This document shows, piece by piece, positions 34,601 to 46,211 of a stretch of 64,000 bases of DNA. Under the pieces are notes generated by a model that saw only the letters and a list, made by a program, of their open reading frames with translations, searched no databases and had not been told where the DNA came from. Source of the DNA: Chamaecrista fasciculata (Eukaryota; Streptophyta; Magnoliopsida; Fabales; Fabaceae); the NCBI GenBank assembly GCA_003254925.1, contig QANZ01023827.1:203787-267786 (forward strand), in the 5' to 3' direction. Positions within the stretch are counted from its first letter, which is position 1. The number at the start of each line of letters is the position of its first letter. The position numbers and the translations under genes were made by a program.

Positions 34601-37600
34601 TTAAACAGGCAAAGAAAGTTTCCAACATAAATATGAATGGCATTAAAAGAATAAAATTCTTGAAGGAAGCTTCTTACAGTAACCAAGCCCAGTGCTGAAG
34701 CAACAATTATGTCTGAGGTGTGAAAATCACTGAATAACTTGATCGACTTCCTGTGCAGAGAAGATAGAATATATCTTAGCCATGAGAAAATCATTTCATA
34801 TTGATTTGTCACGAGTACAACAAGACAAAAGTTGTGAAAGTGAACTGAACAATAGGATTTTGTAAGAGATGAAGGCACCCCAAGAAAGGATCTTTTTATC
34901 AGTTTTGCACGGATATTCTAGATACTGCCACACCAAGAAGGTATTAAAGTGAACATTTTCAAAGTGACGATCTTAGGTTTATCAGGTCTGTCCATTGTGG
35001 CTTATGAAGGAGAACTTAGTAAAGTCAATTCTCTAGGAAAGGAAACAAAAATATGGTGCATATCAAAAGGGAAAAAAAAGGTTCTTTCCACAAATAAAAT
35101 CTAGTCAAGTTACTTTAGAGTTATGTTGTTATAGATACTCCCTAGGGAAATAAAATAAGATGCAGCTGGGTTTCTTCTTATGGCAGACTCTTATATTTAA
35201 TATTGTCCAAAGGCCTGATTTCTGGACTAAAATGTTTAATTAGGTCAAAATCAAAAATATTTTGGATCAAATTTCGACATTTGACAAAAACAATTCAAGA
35301 AAATTGACACAACTTTAAGTCATGTGACGTGCATGTGATATTTTTTTCTTCACCAAATTTTTTTTAAAAAAAAACATCCAAATATCAGAATACATGAGAT
35401 GTATGAATATAACCCATTTTAGGTTGCAAAAACCAACAAATGACATTATAATATCAGTCACTACTTATAAAGAATGGCAGGTTCATTGACAACTACCTGC
35501 AATCATAGTAATACTCTATTATAAATTTCATCATATATAACTTAGTCCTTCAGGAACCTCAAATTTTCAAGGGACAAGTAATCAAGTGCAATTCTTAATT
35601 AACTAAAGGCAGTATAACTTTTTTAAAAGATCATATTATTTTACCCTCACAATAAATTATTCACGACTACTCTCCATTAGTAACTTACAAAAGCTTTCAC
35701 ATATCTGAGGAAAGGATTTAGAATAAAATAAACAATGCTAATTACTACTTAATTAGAAATGTAATTTACCTAGTAAACTTGATGCCAATCATAAAGTTAT
35801 CCTCATTATTGCCACCAAAAAGGATTTGAAAGTCAGAACCTTTATATGACTTCCGTGGGTTTGCACTTCCAGATTCCTGCCCCTTTTCGCCCATCTCATC
35901 GTTGCCTTTCTCTTCTTCACTTCCAAATTTAGCAGAAAAACGATCCATATGCTCAACATTGTGCTGAGAAAACCAACACGAAGTTATTAAAAAAAAATAC
36001 AAGAAAACTTTCCATCTTCAGACCCTTACAAGTAAAATTAACACAAACACACATAATTAGTTTTAAAATAAAATAAGTATCTACTCCCTAAATAAAGATG
36101 GACACTACTAAATATTAATAAACAACCATGGCTTTTACAAAATAAAGAACGACAACAAAAATTACAAACTTGAGCAGAAGAGCAAAGGCACATGAACAAG
36201 AAAACATTCTTGACATGGCGCATTAGCGGACCAATTTAGAAATTTAATGTTTAGGCTTGCATAATATAATACAAGAAATTGGATCCATGTTAAAAGGACT
36301 AACCAATGTGATTTCTTGTACACTTTTGTCCACAAATTTTAATGAGGCAAAAGCATTACAAGTGTCCCCCAAACTACGAGGGTAGTTTTAGTTATATCCC
36401 TAAACTTTTTTTGTAGTCAATTATATCCCCAAACTTTGACATTTGACTCAATTGTACTCCAAGGCCTAACAACGTCTAAATCGTTGACGGATAAAGGTGG
36501 CGTGGCGAGTGACTTTTGTTTCTTATTTATTTTGGTGTAAATTGTACCCCCAAAACTTTTACATTTGTGTCAATTGTACTACTAAACTTCCACATTTTGT
36601 GTCAATCGTACCCCCAAAAATATTAACGTTCTTATTTTCCGTTGACTATTTAGACGGCGTTAAGCCTTGGGATACAATTGAGTCAAATGTGAAACTTTGG
36701 GAGTACAATTGACAACAAAAAAAATTTAGGGGTACATCTGAGACTTACCCCATAGTTTGGGGGCACCATATGTACTTTTGACTTTTAATAAATACAAAAT
36801 GAATTATAGAAATAATTAAAAAATATTGTAAAACTATTTTTATTATATTTTTAAAATAATAAGTATAATAATAAAATTATTTATTTATTCTTTCAATGGA
36901 TTTTATATTTTTTATAATCTATATGTTATTATATAAGTTAATGACTAAATAATTGGCTAAAAGATTAACTATAAAAACTAAAAAATCTAAAGTCATAGAA
37001 ATAATAGGATATTGAAACCATATCATTAGTCATCGCCAACCATCTAAAGCAAAAATCTCAATTCAGACATCACATTTTAAGAGTTGAAACCAGACTACAG
37101 AGTCCAGAACTTACATTTATATATTACTTATTGTTTAAGGCCTTAGTTGAAAAATTACTGCAAGTCAAAAATATTATACAAATTAAAGGTAAAGAGATCA
37201 AGCAAAAGTACCTTGCAAGAAGAAGGTGAAAGTAGTATTAGCCTCTTTACAACACGGAACACAGTGCTTGCAAATGGCAATAAAATTAAAACCTGAAGGA
37301 TAAATTGAAAGCAATATTACCATGTGATCAGACTTCATATGTTGCAAATTAACACAGATGATCAGTTAAGTATGCCAAGCAAGGTTCAGATATAGTCTTG
37401 CTCAAGCCCACAGAAGAGCGTAACAACTTAATCACACAGCAACAAATATTCTAATAACATACAGAAATACTTCAATCTCTCTTCCAGGCGTGTAAAATAG
37501 CATTTCAATTTTGTCATGTCATCCAGCAAAACAAAATTAAAATCACTCACAAATGTAAGCGTTGAAGTCAAACCAAAGCTTTGAAGCCTAATAACAGAAT

Positions 37601-37943
37601 TTGCCCAAAAACTAACAAACTAGGGAAACAAAGAAAACAACACTAACTACTCAACTGATAATCGTATCCCTCAACATTAAGCTCAGAATTAGTCTTTTGC
37701 AGAGAGAGCATCATCTCTATATTTCCCAATAGATGAAAACAAAAAGAAGTAGCCAAACCCCAAAATACCATGAAGCAAGGAAGAAAATGCTTTCGTACAA
37801 GTATGTCTGAAAGAAATACCAAAGCTGCCTATTGAATTTAAAAAATAAGAAGGGGGAGCACATCATGTATCTCTAAATAAACAAAATCATAATACACACA
37901 CACACAGAGACATACATATATATACATATATATATATGTATAT

Positions 37944-37982
<39 letters not shown>

Positions 37983-40900
37983 TGTAAAATGCAGAGTTAC
38001 AAGTACAATTCAAATCAAATTGAACAGCAAAAAGAAGCCCAACTGAAATTAGAGTCAGAAAAACGTCACAAAGAAAACGCAGAGGGTTCTTTACCTTTGG
38101 ACGAGTAAAACCTTGATCACGAAATCTATCATTGTCAGCACTCTCCCCAAGCTTGGCTAGCTTGGCATCATTTTTTTTCACGAGATCTCTAGTTCTCAAG
38201 ACATGATTGAGCTGTCCATAATGGATAATAGTCACTACGATATTGAAGGAAACAAACTGAAAAATCTTATAATACAAAATGACAGAGTAAAATGCTTACA
38301 GAATGCATTATGTATGCATCCATGATGCTGGTGTCTTCCTGAGCTCTGTGATAAAATGGTCTCTTGTTACAGTGAAGTATATCCCTATAGCTGCTGCCTG
38401 GTACCAGGTGAATTTTAAGTCAACACACTCAACACCCATAAGATGATTTAAAAAATGAAAAAAAAACAAAAGTGAAAGTTATGATTCCCTCATATGCACA
38501 TCATATTGATCATCCCATATAACCCAAAAACGATAAAAACTAAAAAATAAAATGAACGTCTCACATTACTCAATGAAAGTCATTAGAGTAACTAGTAAGT
38601 TCATAAGTCTACTCATAAGTACCCTCTCCTCAAGGCATTTGACTAAATAAGGAGCGAAAAGTTTTTTCTTTGTCAAGTCTAGCTGTAAAGAATGAAAACA
38701 GAACAGCACATGCCTATTATAGGATACAAATGTCAAATTCAAACCTACTATGCATCCTATCCTTACTTGCTCATAATACGCTCTTAAATTTAAGAAGGAA
38801 GTAACAGTAACAGTGATCCTCATCAACTTTTGAGAAAAACCATGCCATTTACCAGTCACATTCTTCCATGCTAAAATGACGGCAAATAATCATAAAAAAA
38901 CAAAAATTATCTTGAATTTTCTGTGCTTGTCTTTGGCTATTAACCTCAACAACAGGATGTTCCCTTAACAGAAATTTATATATAATATATATACCCTCCT
39001 CAACAGGATAATTTTTGGTGTGCTCAGCCACTTTCAAATAATTCTTTGTCTAATTGATACAAGGAAGAGTACTGTAGAAATTAACTACATTTATATTCAT
39101 TTCAATATGAAAATGTCTATAACATTTTGAATCATCATCCTAAATACCAAATTAAGTCAATGGTAAGGTTGAATAATACCCAAAAGAAAAAAGAAAAAAA
39201 CTCCATTAGATACAGACATCTGATTTAGACACGATCATTTAGGAATACAAGGCCAAATTAGTGATATAAATTTGTTATGCTCAGATAAATCTTACAAAAA
39301 GTATTATTACAATCCTTATTTCTTTTGTATTGAGATAACTGATAGGAAAGAAATTTATGGATAAAATTGAAAACAACTCTAAATTTTTCACCTAAAAAAA
39401 TAAATAAAGCGAAAAACTAAAAAAAATATTGTTTACCACTGGAAGCAGATAAATTATGCTGAAAATATAAACAATCCATAATGATCAGATAAACTTACAT
39501 AGGGAAAAAAACATCTTTTGTTTAGGTGAATTAATAGCCTTGCCCCCAGAGTTCCTGTATACATCCATCCAGTGCCTGTACAATTCTGGCTTGAGACCAT
39601 CACAAGTGCTGGCATCCAAATCCTAAAAGGGAGAGGAAAGAATTGCAGAAAAGCTTATTTTGTATAAGCTTTATTTATTTTTTATAAACAAGTGCTGGCA
39701 TCCAAATCCTAAAAGGGAGAGGAAAGAATTGCAGAAAAGCTTATTTTCTATAAGCCAGTGTAAGATTATAATTTTACAGAATATAGTTCATACTTTATAA
39801 CAAAACAAGCACATGGACTAATGTCATTGATTTGGGGGGGGAGAAAAAGCATAACAAGATGTGAAAAAAATAGAATTAACATGTACCAAATAGAAGGATA
39901 AATGGTCTAATTCACAAAAAACACAAACAATTGTTCATTATTTTTCTCAATATAATATATCCTTATCAACTATTGGATAGCAAAAGAATACAGAAAAGAG
40001 ATGGGGGAGCATAACAAATGAACAGAAATCAGTAGCCTTAACTTGGCTAACCATTCCTTTTCTAGCTTGAGGCCACAAATTATACTAAATTCTGCTTTCA
40101 GAAAAGGTCATTTAGATAATATTATGCAGTAAATATACCTCTAAAATATTCTGCCCTGTTCCTATCCACTTGCAATTTGACATACCAATTGCCAGAGCCT
40201 CCCATTTAAATTCCCAATTTCTTTGATTGTCGATTTCTTCGTTTGATAAGCTATGTTGTAAATGCAAATCAAAAGTGCTGCAGGAAGAAAAACGAATTTT
40301 TTTTTCAACAAATAAAAAAGAATATTTTAAACCATTAGAAAGTATGAAAGGTTTAGAATATTAAATCAAGATACGGCTAATTAAAAATATACTGGAAGAT
40401 TCTTAATAAAAATTTAATTTTAGACTTTGTTTTATTGGGCTCACTATGTGAATAGCCTTTCAATTGTTATAAGACAGCTTTGGAATATCATGGAATAATT
40501 AACTAGACTCTTTGCTGTTTCCCTCCCTTCTTCCATCCTCCTGCCTTTTTCTCTTTTCTTTCCATTGTCTCTATTAATATTTTCCCTTTCCCTTTTCCCA
40601 GAATCCCTCTAGGTCCTAAATTAAGTAATTATTGACATTTGAAAACGCGAGTATCTAATAGGATACAAAATTATTAAAAAGCCGAAGAACAAACTACAAT
40701 TTCCTTTATAATCTGAGAATTAATTGCTTTCCTTCTTCAAACTATAGTGAATCAAAAGATTAGCAGTCAATATCATATTTTCAATCACTGTCCAGCCTTG
40801 CCCTGAGTAAGTAATCAAAAGCCTTAAACATAGAACCCATTCACATGCTGCTAAGAGTCTCGTCACAAAAACAAGTAGTTAAATCTAGACAACCATGACA

Positions 40901-42930
40901 ATTCATCACCTCTTTACCACTCATTATTTACAATGGTCTTTTAAATTAAAATTACATCAGATACATGAATTATAAGAAGTGATAAAGTATTGAATTTCAA
41001 GGAATGAAACTTCAGAATTAAAAATCAAATCAGTACAAAAGTGGCAAAAACTTGTTTTCCACTGTCTACTACTACTCATTCTATAGTCATCACAGACGTT
41101 TCCACTTTAAAAGAAAAGGAAATATTTCATGTTAACAAACCTCAAATATTGCACCAAATCCTCAGAGGTTGATCTACCATTGATTTCTATATCCTCCTCA
41201 TCATCAATCTCCCCATCTGTTTCAGAACCCTCACTCAATCTACAATCATTAATCTCAGAATCTTCCCACATCCTTTCTACATGTTTGTTTCTAGGAGACT
41301 TATCGTCAGATCCTACAAGAAAGTAGAAAATATGTAAGAGTAAGAAAAAAAATATATATATATATACAATCTACACTTAACCAAACCCCCTCCCCTTAAA
41401 AATGTATCCTTATGATTTTCAGTAAGTGAGATGAGAGACAGTAATCCAGAGTCAGAACTTTTGTTCAAAAATTACATTTGATATCTTTGACTTTGAGATG
41501 ACATTTTTTAAAAAATTATTTATTCTTTGTCAATCATATACTTCTTTTATACTATTATGCCTTCTTTTCAAAACAGTCAAATTAATTAACTATTTTTTAT
41601 CATGGTATTAAGATCATGTAAGAACTTGGAATCAGTTTAACTATATTTATTATAAAAATAAAACAAGATTCTTAATTTTTGAGAAAAAAAATACTTCCAC
41701 CAGTTAAAAACAAAGTAAAAGAGATGTAATTATAAGTGTAGTTTTTCAAATAAAAGGGATATTATGTATAATTTGATTAACTTCGATAATGGTATATATA
41801 ATTAACTCAAATCTATATATTTCCTGAACCCAAGGAACATTAACTTTCATCAAACCTTGTTCTGCACCTCCATCCACTTTCTTCAGCTTGCTAAGATATT
41901 TTTCTGTATCAGCGTCTTTCCCTTGGTTTTTACTTCTAGCTTCTCTTCTTTTCCTGAAATCAAGGCACAGTAAAATTTTTATGAACCAGTTAAAGGGCAT
42001 AGATAACGCCAATCACCTAAAATGTTAACATTAATCACAAAAGGCAAAAGCACTAAGGCAATTTACATAGCATGACTAGAGATATATTATCCTACATATA
42101 TATGAAACCAGTCTAAGAACAATAGCTTCAAGTCTGCAACATCGATTAAGCGTTTTTGTTTACAGTTTATTATCTTGTCCAAAAAAATAAAAAATATTCT
42201 AATTCCTATCACACAATGAGCAGACTTGACAAGAACAGTATTGAGTATTGATTAGTTACAAATATACATGGAAAAAAAAAATCAGACTTATAAGAAAAAT
42301 CTTTATATCTTAACAATATAATATGAGATAAAAAAAAGTAAAATAAACAAATATCATTCTAAGCTATAAAAATCTATATGCCCATCTTCACCTGTGTTGT
42401 GTCTCACATCAAAATTGTGAGCATATGGACGTGTAGAAAGTTAAAAAAAATGTTTTTCTTATGAGATAACTAAAGCTCTTCGTTAATTGTATTTTGTTGT
42501 ACATGTTTGCATAATACAAAGAGTAACAAACTTAAAACATAGGGCTTACAGGGAGGTCAAGCACTGTGTCTACTTTCTATCTCTTTTTATTAATCCTCTC
42601 TCTTATTCTTTAAATAAAAAATTTAAAAAATAATATTAAACATAAGGGACCCATGCAAGCACAAACTCTTCTGACTATCACCTAAAAAATAATAACAATA
42701 TATGAAGCTCCAAGTAAATTCTTTTTTGAATCAGACTTTATTGGTAAAATTTTAAAAATATTTACTGATATTCTATTTCATAGACTTTAAAGGTTTAGTG
42801 AAGTGTATCTGTGACTACTGATCCTAAAATAATAAATCGCAAACATCCGTGTCAAACTAAACAAAAATAAATACACACCGGTCCTAAAAGATTACCTCTT
42901 GTTGCTGTGGCGAAATTGCAATGCCGTCAT
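25696..42930 (-). CDS. UTP25: U3 snoRNA-associated protein 25 / NUCLEOLAR FACTOR 1 (UTP25), complete, 23 exons
   Basis: Small-subunit processome factor of the Utp25/Def family, needed for early pre-18S rRNA processing in the nucleolus. Exons (minus): 42930..42896, 41953..41856, 41312..41141, 40277..40139, 39622..39499, 38397..38300, 38211..38095, 37292..37212, 35963..35770, 34750..34678, 33649..33590, 33470..33432, 33332..33244, 32149..32085, 31609..31563, 31312..31253, 30450..30382, 30134..30105, 30006..29912, 29382..29277, 26435..26373, 26187..26116, 25773..25696. They total 2004 nt, giving 667 residues with every phase matching. The N-terminus is basic, then acidic ([17 protein letters not shown]). 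The body is a degenerate DEAD-helicase fold: [17 protein letters not shown] (from residue 263), [25 protein letters not shown] (from 398; DHAD in place of DEAD), [33 protein letters not shown], then [20 protein letters not shown] and [20 protein letters not shown]. Lack of a proper Walker A fits the family, which has lost ATPase motifs. The start at 42930 is the nearest ATG; an upstream in-frame extension is open, so the start is moderately sure. Confidence 0.95.
27343..27990 (+). pseudogene. Copia gag, 3'-truncated and fused out of frame
   Basis: From the ATG at 27343 ([10 protein letters not shown]) it reads the copia gag N-terminal region: [20 protein letters not shown], then [17 protein letters not shown] and [19 protein letters not shown]. 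Gag identity ends at about 27900 (IFMGFSSKQ); the remaining codons read the pol segment in the wrong frame to a stop at 27988-27990. The zinc knuckle is missing. Confidence 0.85.
27906..28763 (+). pseudogene. Copia pol 3' remnant: end of reverse transcriptase plus RNase H
   Basis: Continuous frame of 285 codons with no ATG start. It opens at [20 protein letters not shown], passes [20 protein letters not shown], then RNase H with acidic residues in [20 protein letters not shown] and [10 protein letters not shown], and ends MEDIHSSA. The catalytic YVDD of the reverse transcriptase is upstream of the deletion point and absent. The frame is undamaged otherwise, consistent with recent insertion. 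Confidence 0.88.
29083..29146. repeat. Tandem 32-bp direct duplication in a UTP25 intron
   Basis: Two adjacent copies of a 32-bp unit (AGCCATAGCTTGAAAA start, AGGCAGGCAGG end) differing at one base. Confidence 0.85.
30665..30976. mobile_element. Purine/pyrimidine foldback MITE in a UTP25 intron
   Basis: Ends GACTATGTTTGGATTGG and AATTACTAAACATACCC, with a purine-rich left arm (GGGGAGGGAGGGGG) and a pyrimidine-rich right arm (CTTCCCTTCTCTTCCCCTCC). Same family as 8996-9178 and 43631-44053. It lies in the intron between exons 16 and 17. Confidence 0.6.
36346..36782. mobile_element. Foldback MITE, GGCAAAAG family, in a UTP25 intron
   Basis: 437 bp with ends GGCAAAAGCATTACAAGTG and CATATGTACTTTTGAC, and inverted CCCCCAAACTTT-type runs. 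The 9-bp flanks TTTTAATGA (36337-36345) and TTTTAATAA (36783-36791) match at eight positions, consistent with a Mutator-like duplication. It lies between exons 8 and 9. Confidence 0.8.
37900..37980. repeat. Compound CA/TA/GA microsatellite in a UTP25 intron
   Basis: A CACA run, then a TATA run, then a pure GA run at about 37946-37979. It lies between exons 7 and 8. Confidence 0.9.
39602..39755. repeat. 68-bp direct repeat duplicating the start of UTP25 exon 5
   Basis: Units 39602-39669 and 39688-39755 are nearly identical. Each holds the acceptor TTTTAG and the first 21 coding bases of exon 5. The true exon starts at 39622; the decoy acceptor would start an exon at 39708 and reach a stop within nine codons. 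The decoy is met first by the spliceosome on the minus strand. Confidence 0.88.
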
Positions 42931-43600
42931 GGCCTTAGGGTTTTGTTTGAAAGATTTCGCGCGGCAGATACTTCCTTCCGTCGGATGTCGTTGTTGGCAC
43001 AATCTGTAATTTATCGTTTTCTTTGCTGTTTTGTTGTTTTGGACAGTCAATGAACACGAAGGAACAGAGACGCAAAGCAACAATGGAAGAGCACGTCGCC
43101 GGTGAGTTCTGACGAACAAAACAGAGCAACGGCGAGTCACACACGAAGGATTAAAGGGGCCGGCGAGTCGCGATCATGGACTCACCGGAGCCAAGGAAGT
43201 TCAAGGAGGAAGAACGCAGCTGTGAAACTTGAAAGTCGAAGAGGTCTGTGAAACTTGAAAGTCGACGAGGTCAGTGAAAGTGAAAACCTAATTGAGTAAT
43301 TCTGTATGGATATATATAACAATACACATGGAACATTTGGATGAAAAAGAATAAAGGAAAAACTTATACCGTGTAATCCAGGGTCTCACTCGAATAGAGA
43401 GTAAAAAAAACTAAAGATTAAAGTATACATGTCTGTGTTTGTTTGAAAGCAAAATAGAAACGTGATATACTCGTCATCGGTGGCTGTTCGCTGTTATGTT
43501 TTCGATCGCTAGTCGCAACTCGTCACGTCGGCGTCAACCGTAGTCCGTCGGGGAACAATGGTGGCTCACGTGCTGCCGTCAAAGTAGCCGCCGGAAGAGG
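42931..43600 (-). promoter_or_regulatory. UTP25 leader and promoter region
   Basis: GC-richer than its surroundings, with AAACCCTAAGG directly before the start codon (42931 onward, minus strand), a telo-box-like element typical of ribosome-biogenesis genes. A short direct repeat (CTGTGAAACTTGAAAGTCGA) occurs at about 43220 and 43246. The transcription start was not fixed. A short plus-strand frame at 43176 (MDSPEPRKFKEEERSCET) has no supporting context. Confidence 0.4.
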
Positions 43601-43630
43601 AAGATGGAACTGTGAAGAGTAAAAAATAAG

Positions 43631-44053
43631 GCTATGTTTGGGAGTTTTAGTGAGGACGGAGAGGAGAGGACATTAATGGACACTAATAGGGTGGAGAGGA
43701 GAGGATATTAATGGACTGAGTAGATATGTTGTTTGAGAGTTTTTAATGAGGAAAGGAATGGACACTTGTTAATCTTGTTTGGAAGTTATTAGTAATGAAA
43801 TGGAATGGAGTGGACACATACTATTTTTTGTTAGTATAAGGATATAATTGTCATTAAAAAATTATAATGCTGTCCACTCCTTCCTTGGCACCCCAATTTG
43901 GGGTGCCAGCAAAAATTGAATTTTGGGGTGCCAAGTGTCCCTCCTTATCCACTCCACTCGCCCTTAAAAAAACTGCCAAACATAATTTTTTTACCTTTTG
44001 TCCCTTCCTCTCCTCTCCATTCCCCCCTTGACACTCCATCCAAACAAAAAGAG
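43631..44053. mobile_element. Foldback MITE of the TATGTTTGG family
   Basis: Left end GGCTATGTTTGGGAG and right end CACTCCATCCAAACA, with GGAGAGGAGAGGA on the left answered by CCTCTCCTCTCCATTCC on the right. A nested CACCCCAATTTGGGGTG dyad lies near 43890. No duplication was settled. Confidence 0.55.
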
Positions 44054-45112
44054 TTAGGATTTTTTTTACTCGCTATGTATGATTCATTCATTTATTTAGG
44101 CCATTAGGGCATAGTTCCAATTATAATTTGATTATAAACTCGTTATAATTTGATGAAATAAAATAATTTTGTTTATAATTTAATAAAATAAAATAATTTT
44201 GTTTATTTATAAATTATATAACAATTATATTTTAATTTAAAAAATTAATTATCTTTCGTATTCAATTATTAATATTTAAATATAATTTAATGACATCTAT
44301 ATCTATATTTTGTCTGGTCAATTAAAATTAATTTATTTTAAATATAATATAATCCAAATATATAAATAAAAAAACTAAACAACCAACAAACCCGACTCAT
44401 CATTTATGTTCGTTAATCCCACATCACAAAATTGAAAGCAATTGCCACAACAAATATATTTTAAATTTAATATAATGCAAATATAAAAACAAACAATACA
44501 ATGAAAGCAACCGCAACCCACGCCTATATCAAACTCAAAGTCATCAAACCTGCAAGAGTCGGCCACAACTCACTTTTATTTTGTATTCCCACTAACCAAA
44601 TGTGTAACCAACTCTATTTGCACATGAGACTATCTTCTCTTTCATTTCATAATCAAAATGACCTTGATAACAATGTCAAATCAACCCACTCATCATGATT
44701 TTTTGGTATTTAAACTTCCACTTTCCAAATTTTTTTTATTTTTAAATTGATAATTGATGTCACTTTCCAATGCTTATTGTTTGGAGTTTTCACGATTTTG
44801 GTGCAGAGGTTGCTTCATACCCAACTGGAATTTAATAAATCTTGATGAAGCATAAAGTTTGTTGATAAACATGATTAAATTTGATATTCCCAAGTTTTGA
44901 CACATGCTTCCCTCTCTTTTATAAATAGATTTGCTTCTGTATCAATTATTAATTTTCTTAATAAATTTGGGATTAGGCAATCAAGTTAATCAATTTCTTA
45001 TACATGTAATCCAACTACTCTTCCCATAACACAATATTATATGGTAAACTTCTTTCTCCTACTATAACATTTTCATCCCCATTCAAATTAGAAACGAACT
45101 TCTTGCAACCCC
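44054..45112. other. AT-rich intergenic, nothing recognised
   Basis: Very AT-rich spacer with no supportable gene or repeat. Confidence 0.5.
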
Positions 45113-45129
45113 AATATACATAAAGGTTG

Positions 45130-45331
45130 GCCAACAAATGTTGACCCAGTTGGTAAGGAGTCGACTCATAACACACAAGGTCGTGAGTTCGATTCTCACT
45201 ACCGATGTGAGGACTTTATTGGTAGGCAATCTGTAAATAGCTCTTTAAGCGCTTATAGAGTCTGGAGGTCTGCCTAGACCTTGGTGAGCCCCCGGAGTCC
45301 AACTCACTTAAACTTTCAACAACAAAAAAAA
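45130..45331 (+). mobile_element. tRNA-derived SINE with 17-bp TSD
   Basis: About 202 bp. A pol III A box (TTGACCCAGTTGGTAAGGAG, 45141-45160) and a B box (GTGAGTTCGATTCTCAC, 45183-45199) lie at tRNA-like spacing. The tail is a pyrimidine-rich segment followed by poly(A). A perfect 17-bp duplication AATATACATAAAGGTTG flanks it (45113-45129 and 45332-45348), so it moved by target-primed reverse transcription. It is not a functional tRNA gene. Confidence 0.92.
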
Positions 45332-45497
45332 AATATACATAAAGGTTGCAATTTTAATGAGTTTGGGATCAATTTATTGAAACCCTAACCCTCCACTGAC
45401 ACTTACTTTATTTAAATGCACAATTCTAAAGTACCCATGAATTTGTACAATTCCCTTGGTTTCATCCTAACCCTCCCCTTTCTTCATTGCTTCTAAT

Positions 45498-45901
45498 GAT
45501 AGTAGAAAAAATCGGATCGGACCGGCCGGTTCAACCGGCGAATCGGACACCAGTTTGGTCCGGAAAAAATAAAATACCGGCCTGCAGTTGACCCGGTGGT
45601 GAACCGGGTCAAACCGCTCGAACCGGCCGGTTAAACCGGAAACCGGTTGACCCAAAAATATTTGAAAAAAAAAAATTAAATATTTGACACTTATTATATG
45701 TGATGGACATATGGTTATGTTTAATTTTTACTTTAAATTTAAATTATTGTAATATATCAATATGTATTTGATGAATATGTATATTTGAAAATGTATTTTT
45801 TAAGTAAACCGGCTCAACCGGTTGAACCAATGACCCGGCGGTTGAACCAGTGACCCGAGCCTTTCACCGGGTCAATGACCGGTCCGGTTTTTTGCACTAT
45901 A
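45498..45901. mobile_element. GC-rich hAT-type MITE rich in AACCGG
   Basis: 404 bp with inverted ends (GATAGTAGAAAAAATCGG and CCGGTTTTTTGCACTATA), dense in GGACCGGCCGGTTCAACCGG-like motifs with an AT-rich centre. An exact 8-bp duplication CTTCTAAT flanks it (45490-45497 and 45902-45909). Confidence 0.85.
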
Positions 45902-45909
45902 CTTCTAAT

Positions 45910-46178
45910 TGTTTTTTTTTTAAAAAAAAATCTAAACCTTACTTATTGTTCACTTCCTTTTTATCTTTTGAAGGTTGAAAATAGATAGAAGCACTCGAAT
46001 GAAATTCACTGTGCAAAACGTTTATAGATATGAGGATAGGAGAAAGATATGAACTTTTTACAGGACTAATTCGTCATTTTAAAAAATTAATTTTACTACA
46101 TTTTTTTTATCAACCAAGTTTTAATTTTACTACATTTGTTTATCATTTCATCTGTCTCTGTGCCAAAGTTTTTTACAG

Positions 46179-46211
<33 letters not shown>

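Noticed and set aside
37900-37980. Possible regulatory GAGA cluster
   Set aside because: A plain compound microsatellite deep in a UTP25 intron.
43176-43232. Short frame MDSPEPRKFKEEERSCET
   Set aside because: Eighteen codons in the UTP25 upstream region with no splice or homology support.
45130-45210. Possible tRNA gene
   Set aside because: A and B boxes are present, but there is no cloverleaf acceptor stem, and the poly(A) tail and 17-bp duplication show a SINE.
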